This document shows, one piece after another, positions 55,254-64,000 of a stretch of 64,000 nucleotides of DNA. How positions within the stretch are numbered: the first letter of the stretch is position 1; every line of letters begins with the position of its first letter. The DNA is from RYN-230 sp963829725 (lineage in GTDB: Bacteria; Actinomycetota; Actinomycetes; Streptosporangiales; Streptosporangiaceae): the NCBI GenBank assembly GCA_963829725.1, contig CAWHJW010000012.1:190412-254411 (forward strand), written 5' to 3'. Both the position numbers and the translations under genes were made by a program. The notes under the pieces are model-generated. The model worked only from the letters and a program-made list of their open reading frames with translations. It was not told the origin of the DNA and did not search any database.

Positions 55254-55697
55254 CTCCCGGCGACGTCTGATCGAAGGCGACCCGCCACGCTAGAGCAGGA
55301 CCTGCCTTGGCGGCGGTCTGGCGACGCGGGTCTGCGCATCGACCTGAACTGAGGACGCGCAGCAGCCACCCCTGGGATCAGGCGTGAAGCCCACTCCTGT
55401 GCCTGACCGGGATCCCGCAACCACTGATCGCCCAGTGGAGCAACAGCCAGGCCCGTCGCGGCGAGCGTGCCCGCTCATGCAGATCCGGACGACATCGCAC
55501 ACAGATCGACCTGATCGGCTGCCCCCGGCCGGTGATCACTGAAGAGCCGTCACGCGCACCGAACGGCGGTTCGCGCACTTGACCTGGGGTACGCGTCGGC
55601 ACGTTCGGTAACGGCGTCGATCGACCGACCAGCTGGACTGTCGGCTTTGCGCTGCCGGTGGCAATCGCGGCGCTAGCGGGAGACCTGCCGGGTGTGG
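55254..55697. other. Stretch without a supportable gene
   Basis: No frame resembles a known family. A GAACGGCGGTT at 55559-55569 matches the first ten bases of the bipartite repeat, but the rest does not follow. Confidence 0.5.
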
Positions 55698-56212
55698 TTA
55701 CGGGCGCCCGGGGATCACCTGGGGGGTGAGCTGTTCGATGTCATGGCGGGCGCGCAGCTCGGCGATCGCCGCGTCCAGCGGGCTCGTTGCGCTGGCGGCG
55801 AGCTCGGCGAGTTCCCTTTGATAGTGCTCGTGGCCGGAGGGGAAACCAGGAAGATCATGCGGGCCGGGCCGGGGCCCGGGTTGGCGAACGCGTGCGGGCA
55901 GCCGCGCGGGACATACATCATGCTGCCCGGCCCGCCGCGGGCCACCGTGGCCCCGGTGTGCGACTGCCAGCTCTGCCAGTTGCCCGGAGTCCGCACCCGC
56001 GGTTCGAAGGCGAGCAGGTCGAGCTGGCCGTCCAGGACATAAAACAGCTCTTCGGCGTTGCGGTGCAGGTGAGCGCCGACGTCAAGTCCCGGCCCGATGT
56101 CCGCGACCTCGAACATAGACCAGGCCTGCGAGTTCTTGTCGCCCACCTTGAGCGTCATGGCAGGCGGGACCCGCTGGCCCTCGCCAGGGCCCAGCACGAA
56201 ACCATCCATCAT
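55698..56212 (-). pseudogene. Cupin-domain protein, frameshifted near the C-terminus
   Basis: The cupin motifs are DVGAHLHRNAEELFYVLDGQ (motif 1) and VPRGCPHAFANPGP (motif 2). The reading is intact from ATG 56212 to about 55845. A missing base in a C-rich run shifts it, and the natural tail (SATSPLDAAIAELRARHDIE) reads in another frame to a TAA at 55698-55700. The beta-barrel itself is complete, so the protein may fold. The role is unknown. Confidence 0.75.
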
Positions 56213-56824
56213 GAACCGGATAATCCCACCGCAACAGCCCGCGTCAAGCCGCTGCCGGCAACCCGGAGATCTTCAGCATCAAAAGGCCTGCCGCAGGCCA
56301 GGCAATCAGCCCACTCCAGACGCGACATTCGGCCAGGACTGGCGCAGATGTCCCTGCACGGCCCGGCCGCGCCGATCACCCTGCCCGGCGCCGGCCCGAT
56401 CGCCATCCGGCCGGGTCGCTTGCCCGGCAGGCCACCGGCCTGGCCGCGGCGGCGGGCCGGTCCCGGCAGGTACGGGCGTGCTCGTCCACAGATCGACCGC
56501 TATTACACGGCTCCAGTCCGCCTACGTCGACGACAAGGTTCGGCGGTAGCGGCGGATACTTGCGCGCAGGCCTCGGACGAGGCCGATCACGGGATGTGAT
56601 CCGGCCTCCGGTCAGGTGCGTCAACCTGCCGAATACGAGCGTGCGACGGTACGCCGCTTGCGCGGCCAACATTGCTCGTAATAGCCAGATCTGCGTGGCG
56701 TGGAGCTCAGCGGGATCGAGCCCGTGTCGGTTGCAGAAGGATCCTTCTGCGCCGTGACCGCGATGACCGGCGACCGGCAATGCGCACATGTCAGGCGGCT
56801 CGGTGTGCACTTGCGATCCCCGGA
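56213..56824. other. Stretch without a supportable gene
   Basis: Frames on the minus strand continue out of the frameshifted methyltransferase but do not match any family. No regulatory element was recognised. Confidence 0.45.
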
Positions 56825-57674
56825 TCAGCGTCGGCGGGCGGTCACGAGCCAGTGCCGGGGCGCGCCGGGGAGGCCGGGCGCCGGGACGGGGAAGGGCCAG
56901 CGCCCGTAGCTGGCTGCCCGGCTCACCGGGCTGGGTGACGGTGGCCTCCCAGCCGCGCTCGGCCAGGAATGCGGCTGGGTCGTCTAGGGTGCCGAGCCAG
57001 GGGGCGCCGAGCCTGGCCTGCATGTCGATCCATGGACGGGTCAGCGGGTGGGTGAGGGTGGCGGTGTTGACGATGTCGAATCCGAGCCAGCTGCCCGCGT
57101 GCGCGAGCCGGGTCACCTCGTCCAGGAGGCGGGCGATCCGTTCCCCGGGCAGGTAGAACAGGAATCCCTCTGCCAGCCAGCTGGACAATGCCCGCGGATC
57201 GAACCCGGCGTCCAGCAAGGCGGTGGTCCACCGGCCGGTGAGATCTGCGCCGACGGCCCGGCGCGCGCAGCGGGGTTTCGCCCCGGCGCCGTCCAGGATG
57301 TCTTGCTTGCGGTCCAGGACCTCGGGTTGGTCGAGCTCGAACACCTGGACCCGGTTGGGCCAGCTCAGCCGGTACCCGCGGGTGTCCAGTCCGGCGGCCA
57401 GCAGCACGACCTGCCTGACCTCGCCGGTGCCGGTGACCCGTTGCAGGAAGTCGTCGAAGAAGCGGGCCCGGATGATCATGTCCGTCAGTGCTGGGCTCCC
57501 GGCTCGCTCCCCGAGCCAATCCTCGCCATGGGGTCCGGCCAGTGCGGCGGCCCACGGATCGTCCAGCAGGCGGTCGGGCCGGTGGGTCTCGCTGGCACGC
57601 ACCGCCGCGATCCACTCGGCGGTCGCGGCCAGCGGCACGCCCGGCGAGCCTGGGTGCGCCTGTTGCTGAGGCAT
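56825..57674 (-). pseudogene. SAM methyltransferase of the leucine-carboxymethyltransferase-like family, late frameshift
   Basis: From ATG 57674 (MPQQQAHPGSPGVPLAATAE) the protein shows the TIGR00027/PF04072 pattern: RARFFDDFLQ, QVVLLAAGLDTRGYRLSWP (SAM site), VFELDQPEVLDRKQ and SWLAEGFLFYLPGERI. Near 56918 the frame shifts. The expected tail (SYGRWPFPVP, PRHWLVTARR) reads to a TGA at 56825 in another frame. Only the last strand is affected. Confidence 0.78.
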
Positions 57675-58217
57675 CGCATTCACCCTATCCACGCGGTGAG
57701 CGGGCCTGCGTCACCACGGCGCCGGCCGGTGATCACCGATGCCGGTGCCGCTTCGTCGGCGAGAACCGTCAGCAAGGCTATCGGCTCCGGCCAGCACATC
57801 CTCGTGGGTGATTCCCCGCGCTTGTGGGGTTCTTCCCGCACGGGGCTGTGAGTGGCCGACGGTACGATCGCTCGTCGCTCTCGCCGGGTTCGATGACGAG
57901 CGGCCCCCTCCCCGCATGGCTGACCGGTCGGCGCTAGACCTGCCTCGGCACCGCGCCGGTCAAGGTGAACACCAAGCGCATGACCTTGTCGCCGGGATCG
58001 GCGGTGGGATCGAACATGCACGGGCCAGAGGCGGAAGTCCCTGACTGGATCAACTGCCGGTTATTGCCCTTGCCACCGCAGTCATCGTGTCCTGGCGTAG
58101 CCCTCGCGGGCAACGCGGCACCGGTGCGCCAGGATGACCCGATCTGCGCCTCATAGCTGGCTCGGGACCAGGCAGCCGCGGACGTCCAGATCGAACCCTC
58201 TTTGTTGTCAAGTGGTC
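57675..58217. other. Mostly non-coding stretch with a truncated frame
   Basis: On the minus strand, 58200-57934 reads WTSAAAWSRASYEAQIGSSW, then PGHDDCGGKGNNRQL to VFTLTGAVPRQV and stop. It could be the 3' end of a secreted protein gene cut by the IS110 element. Nothing else is recognised. Confidence 0.4.
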
Positions 58218-59444
58218 TCACCGGGTCTTTTCAAGATCTTTTAGCCGCCGGGTTCGGGTCTGCTGGCGCGCGGGCCGGGCCGGGGGTCGTAGGGTGGTGG
58301 CGGGTCCGGGAGTGGCCTGTCCGAAGAGCTGGTGTTCGGGGTGTGAGCCGGCCGCGCTGGAGTCAGAGCCGTTCCCCGTTTGCCCTCCCGGGCCCTCGCA
58401 GGCCGGCCTGGCTGCCATTCTGGCGTCGGCGCGGAGGCAGGCGTAGATGGCGTCGCTGATCTTCCGCTTAAGGCAGCGCAGCGCCTCTTTGTGGGTCTTG
58501 CCCTCGGCTATTTTCTTTTCGTAATAGGCGCGGCCGCCGCTGTGGGAATGCCGGATCTGGGTAACGGCGGCCATGTGGATCGCGTGGTTGATCCGCCGGT
58601 TCCCGCGCAGGGACAGCCGGTAGACCTTCCGGCCGCCGGAGGAGACCTCGGTCGGGGCGGTGCCGTTGTAGGCGGCGAAGTGATCGCGGGTGGGGAACCG
58701 GTTCACGTCGGTGACGTCGCCGATGATGGTGCCGGCGTTGACCGGGCCGACACCGAACACCTCGGTGACGGTGGTGCCCGAGGCGCGGACGGCTGTGGCG
58801 AGCTTCTTGTTCACCTCGCGCAGCTGGCCGTCAATGCGGCGCAGGTCCTCCAGGAACTGGGCGGCGAGCTCGCGGCGGGCGGCACCGATGGGGCCGGACA
58901 GGGTGACCCGCTCCAGGACGCTGGCAGCCTGGCCAGCGGTAATCTGCTTGCGGACGCCGCCGGGCAGCAGTTCGCACAGCACCGCGTGCAGGCGGCAGGC
59001 GACCTGGTTACGGGCGCGGGCCAGGTCGCGGTGCCGCCGGGCCCAGATCTTCAGCACCACTGTGTGGCCCTCGGCCGCGACCGGGCGGCAGGCCCTGGAA
59101 CGCAGCGCCGCGACCGCGACTGACTGTGCGTCGTGCGGGTCGCTCTTGCCCGTGTCACCGGCCTGCAGCAGCCGCACCCGGGCAGCGAGCTTGGGCTGCA
59201 CGTCCAGCACCAGCTCCCCGGCGGCGACCAGCTGCTGGGCCAGCAGCCGCCCGAGGCCCGCCGCTCCCTCGACCGCCCAGGTACGTTCCGGCCATTGTGC
59301 CGCCCACTTCAGGAGATCCCCGGCCTGTCCCGGCGAGGATTCCACCCGGAGCTCTCCCAGGGGCTCCTCGCCCGGGCCGATCACCACCGCCGTATGCGAC
59401 CCCTTATGCGGGTCAACGCCAATCATCACCGTCACTGTCAGCAC
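58218..59444 (-). CDS. IS110-family transposase
   Basis: The 408 residues have the DEDD-type N-terminal domain (MIGVDPHKGSHTAVV, later KSDPHDAQSVAVAAL) and the C-terminal transposase_20 domain (FGVGPVNAGTIIGDVTDVNR, YNGTAPTEVSSGG, SLRGNRRINHAIH). Start is likely the Met at 59426. The frame is intact. IS110 elements lack terminal repeats, so the ends cannot be set here. Confidence 0.92.
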   Translation of the reverse strand: MLTVTVMIGVDPHKGSHTAVVIGPGEEPLGELRVESSPGQAGDLLKWAAQWPERTWAVEGAAGLGRLLAQQLVAAGELVLDVQPKLAARVRLLQAGDTGKSDPHDAQSVAVAALRSRACRPVAAEGHTVVLKIWARRHRDLARARNQVACRLHAVLCELLPGGVRKQITAGQAASVLERVTLSGPIGAARRELAAQFLEDLRRIDGQLREVNKKLATAVRASGTTVTEVFGVGPVNAGTIIGDVTDVNRFPTRDHFAAYNGTAPTEVSSGGRKVYRLSLRGNRRINHAIHMAAVTQIRHSHSGGRAYYEKKIAEGKTHKEALRCLKRKISDAIYACLRADARMAARPACEGPGGQTGNGSDSSAAGSHPEHQLFGQATPGPATTLRPPARPARQQTRTRRLKDLEKTR

Positions 59445-59796
59445 GCTCCGCGAGATAATAGAGAACTATCCAGAAACTCAGGCACAAGCGAAAAACGAAA
59501 CGCGGCGGGCATGCCTAATACCGGATCTGGGAACGCTCGCTCCTCTTTCGAGCCACGCCGCAGCGGAGACCCGACAGGCTGGCACATCGATCTGAAGCCA
59601 GGCCGCGCACGGCCGGCAGGCGGTTCGGGAGCCAGCCCATCGGACCCCTGAACGCTACGGCATCACCCGCAACGCCTGCATCAAGTCTCTATTAGGCGGT
59701 TCGCGTTCAGCTTCTGGCGTCACGTTCGGAGTTTCCGGTGGCGGTCCGCCTGGCCGGAGTCCGGCCAGGCGGAGCAGGTACCAGTTCGGGAGCGGC
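59445..59796. other. Intergenic stretch with a strong hairpin
   Basis: No gene is visible. A 13-bp stem TCCGCCTGGCCGG (59745-59757) / CCGGCCAGGCGGA (59761-59773) lies 24 bp beyond the stop of the recombinase pseudogene and probably terminates it. Confidence 0.6.
59745..59773 (-). terminator. Terminator of the recombinase pseudogene
   Basis: A perfect 13-bp stem with a 3-nt AGT loop lies just downstream of the stop at 59797. Confidence 0.65.
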
Positions 59797-60712
59797 CTAC
59801 CGGGCGGCTCCGGCGACGTAGGCCGCGACAATGTAAGTGGCGTGGCGGTCGAGGGAGGTGCGGGCCCGGTCGTATCTCATCGTGGTCCGTGGATCAGCAT
59901 GGGAGGCGGCCTCCTGGACATCCCGCAGCGGCACCCCGGCATCCAGCGCCGCGGTGATGAACGCGTGGCGCAGCGTGTGGGGCCCGACGGGCTTGGTGAT
60001 CCCGGCGCGGCGGGCTATCCGCCGGACGATCCGCCCGGCACCGTGCCGGCCAGCCGGCGCCCATTAGCGGCCAGGAAGATGGGTCCTTCGGTGCGTTCGC
60101 CGATGGCCAGGTCGATCGCCCGGGCGGTGCGCGGGGCGAGCGGGATGGTGACGACCTTGCCGCCCTTGCGGGTGATCACCAGGGTTCGGTGGCCGCGCTC
60201 GATGCCGAGCGCTTCGATGCTGGCGCCGGTGGCTTCGGAGACCCGCAGCCCGTTCAGCGCCAGCAGCGAGATCAGCGCATGCTCTGCCGGCGGGCCAAGA
60301 CCGGCGGCCACCAGCGGCGCGCCGAACTCGTTGCGGTCCAGGCCTACGGCGTGGGATTCATAGTCCAGCCGCGGCCGCCGCACATGCGCCGCGGGTGAAT
60401 GATCGAGCAGTTCCTCTTCGACGGCGTAGCGGTAGAACCCGGCCACTGAGCAGAGCCGGCGGGTGATGGTGGCCCGGGCCCGCCCGCGGGCTTCCAGGTC
60501 GCGGGCGAAGAACTCGATATCCGCGCGGCGGGCGGCGAACAGATGGAGCTGATGCTGCTGGCACCAGCCTGCGAACTGGCGTAGGTCCAGCTCGTAGGCC
60601 TGCCGGGTCAGGCCGCTGTACCCGGCCAGGAACCCGCTAATGCCAGCCGCTCGGCATTGGTGAAGACCGGCGCGACGGGGACGAGAGCGGCGGACGGGAT
60701 CGTGGTGGCCAT
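59797..60712 (-). pseudogene. Tyrosine recombinase with two frameshifts
   Basis: From ATG 60712, preceded by GGAGG, the N-terminus reads PVAPVFTNAERLALAG. A lost base near 60640 shifts it to FLAGYSGLTRQAYELDLRQF. The catalytic part has LALNGLRVSEATG. A second lost base near 60047 shifts into TKPVGPHTLRHAFITAALDA and SHADPRTTMRYDRART, ending at 59797. It is closely related to the recombinase at 45780-46706, with a Tyr where that copy has His. Confidence 0.85.
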
Positions 60713-61083
60713 GAGGCACCTCCGGGGACTCAGGCTGAGACCCCGATGCTGGGCCAGCCGAGGCCCCAGCAGACAACGAGAACCTCACTGTAAGACGGCC
60801 GCGGCAGTCACGCCAGGTCACCACCGTGCATCGCACGGAGGCGAGTTCATCAGCCAGCTACCGCCCCCGAGCCGAATCGGCGCTGGCCCAAGTCGTGCAG
60901 GATGGATCATGCACCACGCGCAGATCGGTCAGTTCCGTGGGGGATCCAATGTGGGCACGTCCGATGATCAGGCGTTGTACGGGACGACCATGATCGGGAT
61001 CAGGGTCGGGCCGGCCGGCCTGGCGATCGAGTCCCGAGCGGTTCGGCATCTGTAACGACTCGAGCGCTCCCTAGGCTGTGTGG
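60713..61083. other. Intergenic stretch
   Basis: It lies between the divergent recombinase pseudogene and the DinB gene. No gene is supportable and no clear dyad was found. Confidence 0.5.
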
Positions 61084-61587
61084 ATGCGAAGCGAACCTGA
61101 TCCCGGTGGTTCCGAGGCCGAGATGCTCGGGCAATACCTGGACGTCCAGCGCGAGGCGCTGCTCGCCAAGACGGAAGGGCTCGACCGAGAGCAGATGGCG
61201 CAGTTGCATCCTCCGTCCACGCTGACCTTGGTGGGCCTGCTCTATCACCTGTCGCTCGCCGAAGAAGACTGGATGGAGATCCACTTCTTGGGCCAGCCTG
61301 ACCGCGACCCGTTTGCGGGCGCCGACTGGGATGCCGACGCCGACTGGCAGTTTCGTGTTCCTGCCGAGGTAGGGCCGGAGCAGCTGCGCCAGCGTTACCG
61401 CGAAGCCTGCGACCGGAGCAGGGCCGTGGTCCGACAGGCCACAGGTCTCGAACAGTTGTCGGTTAAGCCCGTGCGCGGCAAGCACTTCTCCTTGCGGTGG
61501 GTCCTCCTGCATCTGATCGAGGAAACGGCCCGCCATGCCGGTCACGCCGACCTGCTGCGTGAGGCGATCGACGGCAGCGTCGGTTAG
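61084..61587 (+). CDS. DinB/DUF664-family protein
   Basis: The 167 residues form a four-helix DinB-like bundle. Metal-binding histidines are suggested by LLYHLSLAEEDWME and LLHLIEETARHAGHADLLRE, the DUF664 pattern. Actinobacterial members are mycothiol- or bacillithiol-dependent transferases. The ATG at 61084 is chosen over a GTG six bases upstream. No partner gene is adjacent. Confidence 0.88.
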   Translation: MRSEPDPGGSEAEMLGQYLDVQREALLAKTEGLDREQMAQLHPPSTLTLVGLLYHLSLAEEDWMEIHFLGQPDRDPFAGADWDADADWQFRVPAEVGPEQLRQRYREACDRSRAVVRQATGLEQLSVKPVRGKHFSLRWVLLHLIEETARHAGHADLLREAIDGSVG

Positions 61588-61737
61588 CACCGCCTGCTTC
61601 GCAAGCAGATCGCCATCCGGACGCCCTCCCGCTGGTCCGGGGCCGGAGCGTCAGGTCTGAGGGTTCACCCATAGTGCACATATCAGCTATTCGGGAATGG
61701 CATAGGCGCCGAAATAACCCATTGACCCGCCGCCCCG

Positions 61738-61805
61738 AACGGCGGTTATCTGAAGCGGTTCGGGGATCGTGCCTGGTCAAGGGGCGTTTTTGCGGCGTTG
61801 ACATG
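61738..61805 (+). repeat. Bipartite 68-bp element, copy 2
   Basis: AACGGCGGTTATCTG (61738-61752) and TGCGGCGTTGACATG (61791-61805) are separated by 38 bp, as at 51174-51241. It lies 30 bp beyond the tnpC stop of the second trio, where the cargo side of a Tn554-type element would begin. Confidence 0.9.
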
Positions 61806-61834
61806 TTGCCGCGGTGCTGTGGGGAGGGTGGCTG

Positions 61835-62236
61835 TCATCGTGGTCCGGCGGGTCGTTCGCTGGCGTGTTGGGTGCGCTGGAGGCCGAGCTGGCGGGCGAT
61901 CTGCTCGCGCAGCGAGCGGTTTTCGGCTCGAAGCCGGGCGATCTCGGCTCGGGCGGTGTCGAGCCGCTGGCGAAGCGAGTCGGTGCTGGCGCGTTGCGCG
62001 GCAAGCGCGGCCGCCGGGGCGTGCTGCTGGCGCAGCTGGCTGATGAGATCCTGGATCTGGTCTTGGCGGTAGAGCCATGGCCGGGAGACGCCGGCTGAGA
62101 GCGCGACCACGGTGTAGTTGATGGCTTTTCCCTCGCGCTGGAGCTGCTCGATGGCGTGGCGTGCCGCGGCGAGGGCCGCCTGGTGACGCCGGGCGTTGGC
62201 TTGGGCTAGGAATGCGGAGTTGTCAGCGCGGGCCAT
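61835..62236 (-). CDS. tnpC: TnpC-like accessory protein (DUF6262), second trio
   Basis: The 133 residues have an HTH-like segment (INYTVVALSAGVSRPWLYRQ) followed by a long coiled coil (RQRLDTARAEIARLRAENRS, LREQIARQLGL). The start overlaps the tnpB stop by 14 bp. It corresponds in position and domain order to the tnpC of the first trio but is only distantly similar. Confidence 0.88.
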   Translation of the reverse strand: MARADNSAFLAQANARRHQAALAAARHAIEQLQREGKAINYTVVALSAGVSRPWLYRQDQIQDLISQLRQQHAPAAALAAQRASTDSLRQRLDTARAEIARLRAENRSLREQIARQLGLQRTQHASERPAGPR

Positions 62237-63725
62237 CGCCGGGACCGTCCTTGCCGGGTGCTTCGAGGGCGGGAATGATCCGGTCCAGGCTGGCCTGGAC
62301 GCGGCGCAGGTTCTCGGCGAGCCGGAGCTGGCCCTTGGCGTCGGCTTGGGCGATGAGACGCCGGTTGGTCTTGGCCTGCCGCCGGTGAATCTCCAGGAAC
62401 ACGGGCGTGGTCTGGAAGTCCGGGCAGGTGAGGCAGGCGTTGGGGTGCGGGCAGTCTTGCTGGGCTGGGCGGCCGCAGTAGCCGTTGGGAAGGCTGTCGC
62501 GGATCCGGTTGAGGTTGTGCTTGACCCACTCGGCCGAGGCGGTGGGGGCGTCCGGGTCGTAGCCGATCCGCTGCCCGGTGATGTTCACCCGCTGGGACTG
62601 GTAGCGGTCGAATGCCTCCCGGATGGTGGCGTCGTGGATCTTCGCGTAATGCCCGGTCATGCCGGGGCTGGCATGCCCGAGGAGCTTTTGCACGACATGC
62701 TGGGGGACGCCGGAGTTGATCAGGCGCGTCCCGAGGGTGTGGCGGAACTGGTGACCGGTCACCCTGACCGGCTGTCCGGCCTGGTCGCGCAGGTCGATGG
62801 TGCGCTGCCAGGCCTCGAGCTGCTGGATGAAGGTGCGGTGGGAGTAGGGCTTCTGCCCGTCGTCGTTGCCGGCCATGCCGGGAAACAGCCAGGGGCTGCC
62901 CGCTGGCCAGTGCTGGCGCACGGAGTCTTGCTGGGCGCGGATCGCTGCCGCGGCTTTCGCGCTGAGCGGGATCAGTTGCTCGGCCCGGACCTTGATGGCC
63001 TCAAACCGCAGGCATGGCCAGCCGCTGCTGTCGGTGAGCACCGGGTTGAACGGGAGATTGCATGCGTCCCCACCGCGCAGCCCGGTCTCCATGATGACCA
63101 CGACGAGGTTGCGGGTGGTGGTGTGCGGGATCTTCGCGATCGCCTCATCGGATTCCAGCTGGGCCATCACGTACTCGGGGATGAACCGGGCGATCTCGTC
63201 GTGGTGGAAGGGAAGTTCTTCAACGTAGATGGTGGCGTTGGCGGCAAGTCCGGGGAGCCAGCCGTGGCGGTGGCAGGTCTCGAAGAACACCCGGATCATC
63301 GACAGCGACAGCGCCCGGGTGGCGGCCGGGTATCCCTCGGTGAGCAGCCAGGACAGGTAGTCCTCCAGGACCGGCCGGGTGATCGCGCCCGGGTCGGCGG
63401 CCTCCGGGTGGCAGGTGGCAAGGAACCGGGAGAACCGGGTGAGCGCCAGTGCCCCGCCGCCGATGGTGGTGAACGCGCACCCGGTCGCCAGGCGGAACCG
63501 GGACCAGCGCTTGACCGGGTCGCGGAGCCAGGGCTGGCTGATCCCGTCGAAGCGGGCATGGCCGCGTCCCCGCCGGGCGGGGATGCCCAGGCGCCCGGCA
63601 TTCCAGCGGTCCGGAGCCCACTCGCCGTCGAGGGCCGCCGCCTCGCCGGCAACGACCTGGAGCCGTGGCTTGCCCTGGGCGGCAGGCACCGGGTAGCTCA
63701 CTGGGCCCTCTCCTCCTTCTGCCAT
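62223..63725 (-). CDS. tnpB: Tn554-type recombinase TnpB, second trio
   Basis: The 500 residues carry a tyrosine recombinase domain with ETGLRGGDACNLPF, VTGHQFRHTLGTRL and LLGHASPGMTGHYAKIHD. A C-terminal cysteine cluster NGYCGRPAQQDCPHPNACLT, then CPDF, mirrors that in the first trio. It is shorter than the first TnpB (637) and clearly from another lineage. It overlaps tnpA by 28 bp. Confidence 0.9.
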   Translation of the reverse strand: MAEGGEGPVSYPVPAAQGKPRLQVVAGEAAALDGEWAPDRWNAGRLGIPARRGRGHARFDGISQPWLRDPVKRWSRFRLATGCAFTTIGGGALALTRFSRFLATCHPEAADPGAITRPVLEDYLSWLLTEGYPAATRALSLSMIRVFFETCHRHGWLPGLAANATIYVEELPFHHDEIARFIPEYVMAQLESDEAIAKIPHTTTRNLVVVIMETGLRGGDACNLPFNPVLTDSSGWPCLRFEAIKVRAEQLIPLSAKAAAAIRAQQDSVRQHWPAGSPWLFPGMAGNDDGQKPYSHRTFIQQLEAWQRTIDLRDQAGQPVRVTGHQFRHTLGTRLINSGVPQHVVQKLLGHASPGMTGHYAKIHDATIREAFDRYQSQRVNITGQRIGYDPDAPTASAEWVKHNLNRIRDSLPNGYCGRPAQQDCPHPNACLTCPDFQTTPVFLEIHRRQAKTNRRLIAQADAKGQLRLAENLRRVQASLDRIIPALEAPGKDGPGDGPR

Positions 63726-64000
63726 GCTCCGGCCCTGGACAGTGCCTCCCCGATGTCGGCTGCGTCGAGATGGACATAAGTCTGGCTCGTGGTCGCTGGG
63801 GAGCGGTGGGTGAGCAGCCGTGCGACCACCTCGACCGGCACGCCCTGGCGGACCATGGCGGTGGCGTGGCTGTGGCGGAGCATATGGGCGGTGAAGCTGA
63901 TCCCGGTGCGGGCGGCGATGCGGCCGATGAGCTGGTGCACCGCCGGGTAGGTCATCGCCGCGCCAATGGTGCCAGCGAAGAGGTTCACGAACATGTAGTC
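63698..64000 (-). CDS. tnpA: Tn554-type recombinase TnpA, second trio, cut by window edge
   Basis: Only the last 100 residues are visible and the frame is open at the window end. HMLRHSHATAMVRQGVPVEV and THRSPATTSQTYVH give the HxxR, His and Tyr catalytic residues. Gene order and overlaps repeat those of the first trio on the opposite strand. Confidence 0.88.
   Translation of the reverse strand, partial: DYMFVNLFAGTIGAAMTYPAVHQLIGRIAARTGISFTAHMLRHSHATAMVRQGVPVEVVARLLTHRSPATTSQTYVHLDAADIGEALSRAGAWQKEERAQ

Overview
The window is high-GC DNA of an actinomycete. Support for this comes from the base composition, GTG starts, actinobacterial families (a DUF574 methyltransferase remnant, an ABATE/CGNR zinc-finger protein, a K15-type DD-peptidase, DinB/DUF664) and an AICE-like integrase lying beside a tRNA-Tyr fragment. 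The genus cannot be fixed from the sequence alone.

Positions 1 to 26 kb look chromosomal. In order they hold a histidine kinase and response regulator pair; a decayed GH31 alpha-xylosidase with its LacI-type repressor and two identical operators; a PLP decarboxylase and GNAT pair; an SDR; a DsbA-like protein; a frameshifted trehalose-phosphatase; and a phosphotransferase behind a TPP riboswitch. These are followed by an MreB-like protein, a D-Ala-D-Ala peptidase, a CGNR regulator and an EamA transporter. Next come a Baeyer-Villiger monooxygenase and hydrolase operon divergent from a TetR gene, a second monooxygenase/TetR pair, an extradiol dioxygenase and an FMN alpha-hydroxyacid oxidase. Two insertion sequences (ISL3-like and ISKra4-like) interrupt this part. 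Both have recognisable ends and target duplications, and both carry internally deleted transposases. The part ends at tRNA-Lys(CTT).

Positions 27 to 64 kb are a mosaic of mobile DNA. It opens with the 3' portion of a tRNA-Tyr and an integrase. It then holds a lipid module (thioesterase, cyclopropane synthase, desaturase, broken patatin), an IS transposase split by a group II intron, and a Tn554-type trio of recombinase genes (tnpA-tnpB-tnpC). After these come more IS remnants, a secreted orphan protein, a lone tyrosine recombinase, small AICE-type genes and a large HTH/NB-ARC/TPR regulator. A second group II intron, a few single-domain genes (HIT, YCII, cupin, methyltransferase, DinB), an IS110 element and a broken recombinase follow. 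A second Tn554-type trio on the opposite strand runs off the right edge. The two trios face each other across about 21 kb.

Many genes carry single-base frameshifts, and several carry clean internal deletions (GH31, DUF574, sigma-factor tail, ISL3, ISKra4). Either the region is decaying strongly or the assembly contains indel errors. The deletions are harder to explain as sequencing error than the frameshifts.

The observations I rate highest are a bipartite 15-38-15 bp sequence shared between the tnpC-side flank of the second trio and an empty stretch at 51.2 kb; a 33-bp ISL3 micro-remnant still flanked by a near-perfect target duplication; and a TPP riboswitch controlling an uncharacterised APH-fold kinase.
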